Positions 13,947 to 21,120 of a stretch of 64,000 bases of DNA are shown here, in pieces. Made by a program: the position numbers and the translations under genes. The notes under the pieces were generated by a model. The model worked only from the letters and a program-made list of their open reading frames with translations. It had not been told where the DNA came from and made no database searches. Each line of letters opens with the position of its first letter. Within the stretch, counting starts at the first letter, position 1. This DNA comes from a virus, in the IMG/VR virus record IMGVR_UViG_3300017917_001996, positions 1 through 64,000 of that record; one strand, given 5' to 3'.

Positions 13947-16007
13947 ATGAAAAAAATCTTGCTAAATCCGTGGACAGCATTAGTTACCCTAATTGTTGTT
14001 GCACTAATTCGTTTCTTTGATCCTGCATTTGTTGAATCGGTAAGACTACGTTATTTTGACCAGCTCGTTGTAGGACAACCTGCTACGGAAATTCCTGTAG
14101 ACGTCGTTAACATTGACGAAGCCACCTTAGACAAATACGGACAGTTTCCTTTTCCTCGGGACATATACGCAAAAATAATACAGGATTTATACAAACGCAA
14201 TGCTGGCTTGGTTGTGTTTAACGTAATGATGCCTGAAGCAGATCGTTTTAAACAAGATCCTGTACTGGCACAAACACTAAATCAATATCCAGTTGTTTTA
14301 CCTAAGTTAGCACATACCAAGCAAAAGAATAAAGACCTAGGTAGTGCAGTACAATTATTAGGACAAGATCCCAGTGGGCGCATAGTAGAGTACCCTGGGC
14401 TAATCAACAACGTTCCTGCACTCGAAGAGATTGCTGCCGGAGTCGGTATCGTAAACACATTCCCAGAAATCGACGGCGTTCTACGTCGTATGCCATTAGT
14501 TGTTATGACCGGTAACGGTAATGTACATCCTGCTATCGCCCTTGAAGCATTGCGAGTGGCAGCAGGTGATGATAAGGTGCAGGTTAAGATCGGGGATGTT
14601 GGTGTCGAAGCTTTACGTGTTCCAAAATTTGGACGCCTTGACACAGATAACCTAAGTCGCATCTGGATTGATTGGAGTAAAAAGCCTGCTGAATACAGTC
14701 TAATGAATTTACCTGCAAGTTTTGATAACAAGATTGTTATTGTTGGACTAAGCGCACAAGGACTAGTAAATCCGATTGCTACTGCTCGCGGCGAAGTTTG
14801 GCCTCATAACATGCAAGCCAGCGTTATGGGTACACTGTTAACCAACACCAACATACAAAGACCAGGTTATGCCGACAACTTAGAACTAGCGTCAATTGTA
14901 ATTGCTGGTATTATTTTAATCTTTTTAATGAGGTGGACTTATGTTGGTATCGCTGCCACTGTGGTTACGATTGGTGGTGTTATTGCTGGTAGCATGTATG
15001 CTTACAGTAATTACTTATTCTTATTCGATAGCACTGCCTTTGCAGTTGGCGTGGGCCTGGTCGCTCTGCACGCCTACATGGTAAAGTTTGTTAGTGAGTT
15101 CTTACAGAAGCAACAGATTAGAAAACAATTCCAAAGCTATCTAAGTCCTGACTTGGTTGCTAAACTAATCAAAGATCCTAGCCTATTAAAACTAGGCGGC
15201 GAAGAAAAAGAATTAAGTATCATGTTCACAGACGTTCGTGGCTTTACCAGCATCAGCGAACACTACGGTAAAGACGTACAGGGTCTAACAAGCATCATGA
15301 ACAGATACATGACTGCTATGACTCGTACCATTTTAGAAACAGGCGGTACACTAGACAAGTATATCGGTGATGCACAGATGGCTTTCTGGAACGCACCATT
15401 GGATGAAACAAAGCACTGTAAAGATGCTGTTGAAGCAGCATTACAAATGTTAGGAAGTTTAGATGGATTTAATAAGAGCATTAGTGATGAAGGTGTTCCT
15501 CCCTTTGGGATGGGCATTGGTATTAATACCGGCGTTGTTGTTGTTGGGAATATGGGCAGCGAGCAACGTTTTGATTATACTTGCCTCGGCGATGCTGTCA
15601 ATCTCGCTTCGAGGCTTGAAGGCCAAAGCAAGAACTATGGCGTACTCATTGTCTTGGGACCGATCACAGCAGAAAGACTAGGCGACGAATACTTTACCCT
15701 CGAACTCGACTGTATTGCTGTTAAGGGTAAGAAAGATGGTGTAAACATTTTTACAGTATTCTACAACCCAGATAACGAAGTTGAAATGGTTAAATGGAAG
15801 ACTGCCAGAGAATTACACGACTTAATGTTAGCGCACTATCGCCGTCAAGAATGGGATAAAGCCGTTGCTCTGTGCAATGAGTTAAAAGGTGAATTCAATG
15901 GTGGCATGGACCACTATTACGAGCTATGGCTAGAAAGAATCGAGGGGATGCAAAATGCAGGTTTACCGGCTGATTGGGATGGAATTTTTAGGGCGCAATC
16001 GAAGTAA
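13947..16007 (+). CDS. CHASE2-domain class III adenylate/guanylate cyclase
   Basis: A 686-residue membrane protein. A TM helix (~9-23) is followed by a periplasmic CHASE2 sensor (~30-305: VDVVNIDEATLDKYGQFPFP, RDIYAKII, FDNKIVIVGLSAQGL), three TM helices (~314-330, 333-351, 356-378), a short linker, then a class III cyclase domain (~420-600). Metal-binding Asp429 lies in MFTDVRGFTSISE and Asp475 in LDKYIGDAQMAFW, with CLGDAVNLASRLEG and VKGKKDGVNIF also present; catalytic residues look intact. The DKYIGDA context favours ATP as substrate, making cAMP. Its length is that of ordinary bacterial CHASE2 cyclases. It ends the curli/FecR module and would link an envelope signal to cyclic-nucleotide levels in the infected host. 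Very unusual in a phage. Confidence 0.9.
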   Translation: MKKILLNPWTALVTLIVVALIRFFDPAFVESVRLRYFDQLVVGQPATEIPVDVVNIDEATLDKYGQFPFPRDIYAKIIQDLYKRNAGLVVFNVMMPEADRFKQDPVLAQTLNQYPVVLPKLAHTKQKNKDLGSAVQLLGQDPSGRIVEYPGLINNVPALEEIAAGVGIVNTFPEIDGVLRRMPLVVMTGNGNVHPAIALEALRVAAGDDKVQVKIGDVGVEALRVPKFGRLDTDNLSRIWIDWSKKPAEYSLMNLPASFDNKIVIVGLSAQGLVNPIATARGEVWPHNMQASVMGTLLTNTNIQRPGYADNLELASIVIAGIILIFLMRWTYVGIAATVVTIGGVIAGSMYAYSNYLFLFDSTAFAVGVGLVALHAYMVKFVSEFLQKQQIRKQFQSYLSPDLVAKLIKDPSLLKLGGEEKELSIMFTDVRGFTSISEHYGKDVQGLTSIMNRYMTAMTRTILETGGTLDKYIGDAQMAFWNAPLDETKHCKDAVEAALQMLGSLDGFNKSISDEGVPPFGMGIGINTGVVVVGNMGSEQRFDYTCLGDAVNLASRLEGQSKNYGVLIVLGPITAERLGDEYFTLELDCIAVKGKKDGVNIFTVFYNPDNEVEMVKWKTARELHDLMLAHYRRQEWDKAVALCNELKGEFNGGMDHYYELWLERIEGMQNAGLPADWDGIFRAQSK

Positions 16008-16022
16008 TTTCTGCGCTACTAC

Positions 16023-16028
16023 TAAATA
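16023..16028 (+). promoter_or_regulatory. T4-late-type TAAATA box
   Basis: CTAAATA ends 5 nt before ATG 16034, with no Shine-Dalgarno. Confidence 0.4.
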
Positions 16029-16033
16029 AGAGT

Positions 16034-16585
16034 ATGAAACATACTCACCACATTATACCGAGACATATGGGCGGATCTGACGACCCATCGAATTTAGTAG
16101 AATTAACCATCGAAGAACATGCAGAAGCACATCGTTTGCTCTATGAACAACATGGCCATTGGCAAGATAAAGTTGCTTGGCGCGGATTGTTAGGGCTAAT
16201 AGGACACGAAGATATTATGCGAGAAATGTATGATGCCAGAAAAGGCAAAGGCAATGTTATGTATAGAAAACCTTGTTTTTACAAAATGACAGATGAAGAA
16301 AAAGAACGCTGGAAAGACAATTTAAGCAAAGCCAAAAAAGGCAAAAAGAAACCGGATGGGTTTAAAGAAAAATTAAGTAAAAGAAATTCCGGAGAAGGTA
16401 ATCCTATGTACGGAAAAGAGCCCTGGAACAAAGGAAAACAAATTGGTCCACAATCTGCCGAATCAAGACGAAAAAAAGGAAAACCCCTGATTTACAAAGG
16501 CATTGAGTACAATAGTATCAACGAAGCAGAAAAATTAACAGGCATTAGTGCTTATAAAATAACCAAAGACTGCAAATTTATTTAA
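16034..16585 (+). CDS. HNH homing endonuclease with NUMOD repeats
   Basis: A 183-residue protein. The N-terminal HNH core is MKHTHHIIPRHMGG, DDPSNLVELTIEEHAEAHR. A basic linker follows with NUMOD3-like motifs (NSGEGNPMYGKEPWNKGK) and a C-terminal NUMOD1/HTH-like segment (YNSINEAEKLTGISAYKIT) that would bind DNA. The first ~45 residues are almost identical to those of the minus-strand gene at 17744, showing recent duplication. It overlaps the following lipoprotein gene start by 1 nt. Free-standing homing endonucleases of this kind spread between phage genomes at their target sites. Confidence 0.88.
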   Translation: MKHTHHIIPRHMGGSDDPSNLVELTIEEHAEAHRLLYEQHGHWQDKVAWRGLLGLIGHEDIMREMYDARKGKGNVMYRKPCFYKMTDEEKERWKDNLSKAKKGKKKPDGFKEKLSKRNSGEGNPMYGKEPWNKGKQIGPQSAESRRKKGKPLIYKGIEYNSINEAEKLTGISAYKITKDCKFI

Positions 16586-16857
16586 TGAAATACTTATTAC
16601 TAATTCCAACTATTCTCCTAGTAGGGTGCGCTTCGTCAAGTAAAATTGAAATACTTGAACACGAAAACAGGATCCTTAAAGAACAACTAGAGCAGCAGCA
16701 ACAAAAACGCATCTACCATTACATAGAAAAAATTGAAAAGATTCCAGAAAAACCATTCAAGGTTTGCCCGGAACAACCCAAGGACGATGATTATCCTTGT
16801 ATTAAAATGGGCCCGACTAAAACATTGGGCGTACAAGGTTTGCTTATTTTACGTTAA
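16585..16857 (+). CDS. Small lipoprotein
   Basis: A 90-residue protein with a lipoprotein signal ending LLVGC (Cys15), then a Ser-rich spacer and a coiled-coil helix (KIEILEHENRILKEQLEQQQ), followed by a Pro-rich segment with two Cys (KVCPEQPKDDDYPCIKMGP). The general plan resembles outer-membrane spanin subunits or small envelope lipoproteins, but a clearer spanin pair exists at 33791-34623. Function unknown. It begins inside the stop codon of the HNH gene. Confidence 0.6.
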   Translation: MKYLLLIPTILLVGCASSSKIEILEHENRILKEQLEQQQQKRIYHYIEKIEKIPEKPFKVCPEQPKDDDYPCIKMGPTKTLGVQGLLILR

Positions 16858-16886
16858 TCTGGTAAAGTTAGATTTGATTTCTGCTA

Positions 16887-16924
16887 GTACTGGAACTTAT
16901 AATAGTTGTAAGTTCTTGTAGTAC
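16887..16924 (+). other. Hairpin in a 120-nt gap
   Basis: GAACTTA (16893-16899) pairs with TAAGTTC (16909-16915) around a 9-nt loop, with outer GTAC arms (16887-16890, 16921-16924). There is no T-run, so it is not a typical terminator. Nothing else was seen in 16858-16978 apart from the AGGA ribosome site of the next gene. Confidence 0.35.
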
Positions 16925-16978
16925 CATGGAAGGGGCTAATAAATAATTTATATCCTTTTCGAATTTTAGGATTTATCA

Positions 16979-17356
16979 ATGGTTGAAACCTTAATTTTAT
17001 TTTTTGTTTTACAGGTCAAGCACTATGTGGCTGATTTTGTAATTCAAACATACGCTCAGACAGTTCGTAAAGGAATTTATAGAGATCCTGTAGGCATAAG
17101 CCACAGTGCAGATCATGTTATAGGCAGCTTGGTTGCACTGTTGATTGCCAGCTTCTTTGTGCCAATGTCTATGCCATTTATAATTCTACTGTGTTTTATA
17201 GAAGGCATCTTACACTACCACATTGATTGGACCAAAGTACATTTTGGTTGTAAGGATATAACAAAACCTTTGTTCTGGAACCAATTTGGTATTGACCAAC
17301 TGGCGCACCAGTTTACTTATTTAGGTATGGTTCTGTTACTATTGACGTATCGTTAA
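16979..17356 (+). CDS. DUF3307-like membrane protein
   Basis: A 125-residue integral membrane protein. The N-terminal HYVADFVIQTYAQTVRKG and GISHSADHVIGSLVALLIA match the DUF3307 family (H-x-x-A-D-F-x-x-Q, then a second conserved His), followed by HYHIDWTKVHFGC and QLAHQFTYLG. Three to four TM helices are visible (~20-60 weakly, 48-78, 100-124). The conserved His/Asp residues at the membrane edge suggest a metal or catalytic site, but the function is unknown. It converges with, and overlaps by 4 nt, the minus-strand gene that follows. Confidence 0.72.
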   Translation: MVETLILFFVLQVKHYVADFVIQTYAQTVRKGIYRDPVGISHSADHVIGSLVALLIASFFVPMSMPFIILLCFIEGILHYHIDWTKVHFGCKDITKPLFWNQFGIDQLAHQFTYLGMVLLLLTYR

Positions 17357-17754
17357 TCGTCGCCGGAAGCGTCTTTAATTTCCTGAGCTGTAGCTTTACG
17401 TTTACCAATTGGTTGCTCTGCTTTTGCCGCTTCGGCTTTCTTAGCTTCTTCTTCACGTCGCTTCTTATAAGGATCAACGTTAATATCAGCTTCAGCAATC
17501 ATGCGTTCCTTTTCAATTGTTTTGCCACGCAATTGCAAAACAACTTCGACCTTTTGATTCAGCCTGATAAGATCATTGTCAAGCATACGAATACGATCAA
17601 TAAGAGCGATAAGAGTTCCATTGGCTTGTCCTATAACAGGTTTGATTTCGGTAGTGACCCAAGTCCAGACATAGTAGATAAAGCCCCCCATTCCTGCGGC
17701 AGCTATAATAGGGAAACCATATTTTGCTATTAGATCTGGTAAGTTACTTTCCAT
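17353..17754 (-). CDS. Membrane-anchored coiled-coil protein (holin-like)
   Basis: A 133-residue protein: short N-terminus, one TM helix (YGFPIIAAAGMGGFIYYVW, ~12-31), an amphipathic or coiled stretch (LIALIDRIRMLDNDLIRLNQ), and a very charged Lys/Ala/Glu tail. The same plan, with the opening pattern -[YD]xGFPI[IA]AA, is seen in the gene at 18298-18579, so the two are paralogues now separated by an HNH gene. One TM plus coiled coil resembles BhlA/UviB-type putative holins, but lysis function is unproven. AGAGGA precedes the start. Confidence 0.6.
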   Translation of the reverse strand: MESNLPDLIAKYGFPIIAAAGMGGFIYYVWTWVTTEIKPVIGQANGTLIALIDRIRMLDNDLIRLNQKVEVVLQLRGKTIEKERMIAEADINVDPYKKRREEEAKKAEAAKAEQPIGKRKATAQEIKDASGDD

Positions 17755-18298
17755 TTAAATTCCTCTTACATTTTTCAAAATGATATCTTGTCATATTTGC
17801 GCCTTTGCCTGTAACCCCGCAATGCGGGCAACTTCTATTAGGCTGTCTTGCTTGAGCATCTTTTAGTTTTTGTTTCCACTCAGAAGAAAACGGTTCTCTA
17901 ACCTTTCCTTTGTGAGCTTCGGATATTTTTCTTTTATGTTCTTCACTTTTGCTTTTACCAGCAAGGGCAGCAGCATTTTTATTTCCCTTTAACCAAGGTT
18001 TAGATTTTCCTTTATGAGCTTCGGATATTTTTCTTTTATGCTCTTCGCTTTTCGGTTGGGTTAGAATATCTTTTATTATTTCTGCACCAGTTATCATTTT
18101 TGCCAGGCCCATCCAAGCTCTTTTATCTTCAATTCGACCAAATTGTTCATACAACAGTCGATGAGCCTCTGCGTGTTCCTCAACAGTTAGTTCTATTAGA
18201 TTAGATGGGTCGTCGGTACCGCCCATATGCCTTGGTATGATGTGATGAGTATGTTTCATAGTAAATTTATTTATCTTATTTACTATGTTTGGCACCAT
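17744..18298 (-). CDS. HNH homing endonuclease with NUMOD3 repeats
   Basis: HNH core THHIIPRHMGG, DDPSNLIELTVEEHAEAHR, then two copies of a KSEEHKRKISEAHKGK repeat (NUMOD3, DNA-binding) and a C-terminal zinc-finger-like CPHCG...HFEKC motif. ATG 18298 overlaps the upstream stop (TGATG) behind AAAGGAG; however the homologue at 16034 begins at the internal MKHT, so ATG 18259, preceded by a TAAATA box (18268-18273), may also be used. The gene lies exactly between two paralogous membrane-protein genes and overlaps the downstream one by 11 nt, a sign of insertion without damage to neighbours. Confidence 0.87.
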   Translation of the reverse strand: MVPNIVNKINKFTMKHTHHIIPRHMGGTDDPSNLIELTVEEHAEAHRLLYEQFGRIEDKRAWMGLAKMITGAEIIKDILTQPKSEEHKRKISEAHKGKSKPWLKGNKNAAALAGKSKSEEHKRKISEAHKGKVREPFSSEWKQKLKDAQARQPNRSCPHCGVTGKGANMTRYHFEKCKRNLNGK

Positions 18299-18579
18299 CA
18301 GTCTCTCCTTTGATCTGATTGCTCTGCTCGACTGATACGATAGTAATCCGGTTGCAATCCTAGTGCATGACTAATCTTAACATCAACCCGTTGTAGGTCG
18401 TTGGTCATAGTGTCTACACGAGCATCTAGGCCTTTGATGATTCCTGCCATGCCGTTAACGCTAGAAGTAACGCCAGCTAAAATAAACTTTAGTGTCAAAA
18501 ACACAAAGTACCCTGCCGCTAGTGCGGCTGCAATTGGGAAGCCTACATCGGCTACGAGTTTTAAGAAGTCCATAAACAT
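18298..18579 (-). CDS. Membrane-anchored coiled-coil protein (holin-like paralogue)
   Basis: A 93-residue protein with one long TM helix (VGFPIAAALAAGYFVFLTLKFILA, within ~10-35), then an amphipathic helix (GIIKGLDARVDTMTNDLQRV) and a short charged tail. Same plan as the gene at 17353. ATG 18579 overlaps a TAAATA box; the second in-frame ATG at 18573 (MDFLKLV) stands 5 nt from that box, matching the spacing seen before other late-type genes, so the true start may be 18573. A putative holin or membrane scaffold. Confidence 0.6.
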   Translation of the reverse strand: MFMDFLKLVADVGFPIAAALAAGYFVFLTLKFILAGVTSSVNGMAGIIKGLDARVDTMTNDLQRVDVKISHALGLQPDYYRISRAEQSDQRRD

Positions 18580-18612
18580 ATTTATTTCGGACAGTAATAA
18601 ATTAGTATTACA

Positions 18613-18641
18613 TTGCTCTAGATTAAGAGTTATGCTATAAT
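18613..18641 (+). promoter_or_regulatory. Sigma70 promoter
   Basis: TTGCTC (18613-18618), 17 nt, TATAAT (18636-18641). It lies 26 nt before ATG 18667. Confidence 0.65.
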
Positions 18642-18666
18642 ATGGTTTTCAACCACGGAGTTTCTG

Positions 18667-19062
18667 ATGAGTATGCACCTGCACCACCCTAGTCTTAGCC
18701 TCAATGGTAAAAAGAAGGGCAAGGTTAAATTCCGTAATGCAGACGAAGCAAGAAAGGCACGCGAATTGGATAAAGAATGGAAAGAGCTACAAGCTAAATG
18801 GGGTGTAGAAGCAGAAGACCGCAAGCGTCGACGTGCTATGTCTGCTGAGCCACTTGACTATAAACTGAGCACTCCTGCAGGTCGTACAACCACTAATCAT
18901 ATTCCTAGCAAAGATACAGGTATCGGTGTTGCTGCCGCGGCACCGACTAAAGTTTACACAGGTACAAAAATGTTGGGCATTGGCACTATGCACAAGTCAA
19001 ACAGCGTTCCTATTTTTAGCGACGAAGAAGCGGTAGCAATATCAACTATGCGCCGCAACTAA
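18667..19062 (+). CDS. Conserved T4-like phage protein, function unknown
   Basis: A 131-residue soluble protein. Residues ~1-60 are basic and helical (KFRNADEARKARELDKEWKE), and the C-terminal half carries IPSKDTGIGVAAAAPTKVYT, KMLGIGTMHKSNSVPIFSDEEA, a pattern I recall as recurring in T4-like phages of aquatic bacteria. No domain name can be given. It has its own sigma70 promoter and UUCG terminator, so it is a single-gene unit, suggesting an early or middle function. Confidence 0.65.
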   Translation: MSMHLHHPSLSLNGKKKGKVKFRNADEARKARELDKEWKELQAKWGVEAEDRKRRRAMSAEPLDYKLSTPAGRTTTNHIPSKDTGIGVAAAAPTKVYTGTKMLGIGTMHKSNSVPIFSDEEAVAISTMRRN

Positions 19063-19066
19063 ACTG

Positions 19067-19090
19067 ACCCGCTTCGGCGGGTTTCTTTTT
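19067..19090 (+). terminator. Intrinsic terminator with UUCG loop
   Basis: ACCCGC, loop TTCG, GCGGGT, then TTCTTTTT. It lies just after the stop codon at 19062. Confidence 0.9.
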
Positions 19091-19093
19091 CCC

Positions 19094-19101
19094 TATAAAT
19101 A
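19094..19101 (+). promoter_or_regulatory. T4-late-type promoter box TATAAATA
   Basis: An exact TATAAATA 23 nt before ATG 19125, between a terminator and the first gene of the tail-fibre operon. This is the canonical T4 late -10 element in front of structural genes. Confidence 0.6.
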
Positions 19102-19124
19102 TACTATTATGGGGAAATTCTATA

Positions 19125-21119
19125 ATGGCTGCACCAATATGGACTACTAATAGCAGTCTTGGTATCGTAAAACACCTAAGCCCTTGCAATAAATCATTAG
19201 ACGCTACAGGAGCAAATAGTTACAGTTTAGTATCTGGACAATTGCCTCCGGGACTAAGCGTGGCCTCAAACGGATTAATTTCAGGCACCCCGCGATTAGA
19301 TGACATTATTGCCAATACACAAGGTACAACTTTTACATTTACAGTAAGGGCCATTAACAACAGCGGATTCTCTAATAGAACATTTACCTTAGATGTTGTT
19401 GTCAACGATCTTTATGTACCCGAAAACTTTACAATGCCACGTTGTCGCATTGGATCAAATTTTTTGCAGTATCAGATACCCCGAGGTGATACAAGTATAT
19501 CAGCTAATAGAATTTGGAGAGTAAGCGAAGGAAATTTACCTCCGGGTACTACACTTAATCCAATTGGTACTCTTGAAATGTTACCCGGATATAACATATA
19601 TCCTTTTAAACGAGAACAATTCATTAAATCAACTGTTGATGCTAATGGTATTCCTAGTTTAAGTCAAGCGTCGTGGGATACCTGGATGGCAGAATTCTTG
19701 TCTACAGTTAAAGAAAAAGATTACCAATTTCGCTTAACATTATCAGACAATGTTAATCCTGCTACATTATCTATTACATGTAGAGTACTGATAGTGCCGC
19801 CACCAGTTTCGTCTGAATGGTTTCAAACTAATGCCGCATATTTAAACTTACCAATTGGGCAAGAATACATCTTCTTTGCTATCTCTGATATGGATTATAT
19901 CTATTGGAATACTGATAGTAACCTAGGAAGTGTATATAACGGATCATTAAGTGAATTAGGAATTAGTGCTACTTGCAATACCGACAAGGAATTACTCTAC
20001 AGCATTAAACCGTCGGTTACCAGTAAGCTACCACAGCAATTAACTTTATTAGATAATGGACTAATCACTGGGCGTGTTAGCTTTAGATGTTATCAAGACG
20101 ACCCAGTGAGTGTTCCACCTAATGATAATTATACATTTACTATACGTGCGTCAACAGCGGATAGATTTACCTATACAGAAAAAACATTTAATCTTCATGT
20201 TATAAGGTACCACGACAAACCTTATAACAATATTTGGTCAAGATCATTTCCTACGCCAAACCAACGCACCAGGTTCGACACATTGATCAAAGACCCAACG
20301 TTCTTTCCTGATAAGTTTTTATACAGAGCTGCCGACAAGTATTTTGGCAAAGCTAGACATCTTAGATTTTTATTAGCTGCCGGTGTTCCTCCTGCAACCA
20401 CTGAAGAGTACTATTCTCTAATTGTAAACAACCACTACAATAAAGTTGTTCTATTCGGTGACGTTAAAACAGCAATTTCATACGATGAAAACTTTAACGT
20501 CAAATACGAAGTGGTATATGTGCCACTAATAGATTTTTCTCAAATTACTAACCTTAAAACAAATAGTGTTATATCTCAGCCCAACATTATCGACCTTAGA
20601 AATTATGTAAGAAATTTTTATTACAAAGATGAGCAGATATATTACGAGTTTGAACCCAACGGTATCGAAAATATGCGTCGGGCTATCGGTTACAGTGGGT
20701 ATTCCGACACAGGTATATTACCGAGTTGGATGACTAGTATTCAACCTATACCAAACCTAATCGGACAGTTTAACAGTCCACCAGGCTTTGTGGCGTGTGT
20801 GGTGTTAGCGTACACTATACCAGGTTCTAGTGCTGCTATCGCTTACAGGCTTAAACAAGCAGGTATGAATTTTAACGAATTCAAATTTGAATTTGACAGA
20901 TACGAGCTGGATGACAACATGTCACGCAGTTACGATCTAACTACTAGTAGTTTTTTATCTCCTGGCACTGAAACCATTTTTGACAACGGAACAACTATAT
21001 TCGAAACAGGAGCTACTCGATTCAACCAAAACCTAGACTACAGTACTGAAATTAGCGATCGCGATCCAGATTTTGGCACTAAATATCTAAAGTTCCCAAA
21101 AACCGGAGTATTCGTTTAA
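19125..21119 (+). CDS. Ig-domain baseplate/tail structural protein
   Basis: A 664-residue protein. Near the N-terminus is a putative Ig (He_PIG) unit with SLVSGQLPPGLSVASNG and LISGTP; a second, PQQLTLLDNGLITGRV, lies near residue 305, and a third degenerate one near SEGNLPPGTTLN. The C-terminal half is unique, Tyr/Phe-rich (YFGKARHLRFLLAAGVPP) and ends with repeated FDNGTT-FETGAT strands. Large proteins of this type sit in the baseplate or tail-fibre region of T4-like phages of marine bacteria. It starts the late tail operon and is 1 nt from the next gene. A baseplate-wedge assignment is a guess from length and neighbours. Confidence 0.68.
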   Translation: MAAPIWTTNSSLGIVKHLSPCNKSLDATGANSYSLVSGQLPPGLSVASNGLISGTPRLDDIIANTQGTTFTFTVRAINNSGFSNRTFTLDVVVNDLYVPENFTMPRCRIGSNFLQYQIPRGDTSISANRIWRVSEGNLPPGTTLNPIGTLEMLPGYNIYPFKREQFIKSTVDANGIPSLSQASWDTWMAEFLSTVKEKDYQFRLTLSDNVNPATLSITCRVLIVPPPVSSEWFQTNAAYLNLPIGQEYIFFAISDMDYIYWNTDSNLGSVYNGSLSELGISATCNTDKELLYSIKPSVTSKLPQQLTLLDNGLITGRVSFRCYQDDPVSVPPNDNYTFTIRASTADRFTYTEKTFNLHVIRYHDKPYNNIWSRSFPTPNQRTRFDTLIKDPTFFPDKFLYRAADKYFGKARHLRFLLAAGVPPATTEEYYSLIVNNHYNKVVLFGDVKTAISYDENFNVKYEVVYVPLIDFSQITNLKTNSVISQPNIIDLRNYVRNFYYKDEQIYYEFEPNGIENMRRAIGYSGYSDTGILPSWMTSIQPIPNLIGQFNSPPGFVACVVLAYTIPGSSAAIAYRLKQAGMNFNEFKFEFDRYELDDNMSRSYDLTTSSFLSPGTETIFDNGTTIFETGATRFNQNLDYSTEISDRDPDFGTKYLKFPKTGVFV

Positions 21120-21120
21120 C

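Noticed and set aside
8456-16007. Curli block as evidence for a bacterial chromosome or prophage
   Set aside because: It is flanked on both sides without a break by phage-type genes, contains small phage-like genes (9740, 13381) and shares the TAAATA boxes; no integrase or att repeat was seen. A chimeric assembly cannot be fully excluded from sequence alone.
19109-19150. Short frame starting right after the TATAAATA box
   Set aside because: Only 13 codons, not in frame with the Ig-domain gene; more likely part of its leader.
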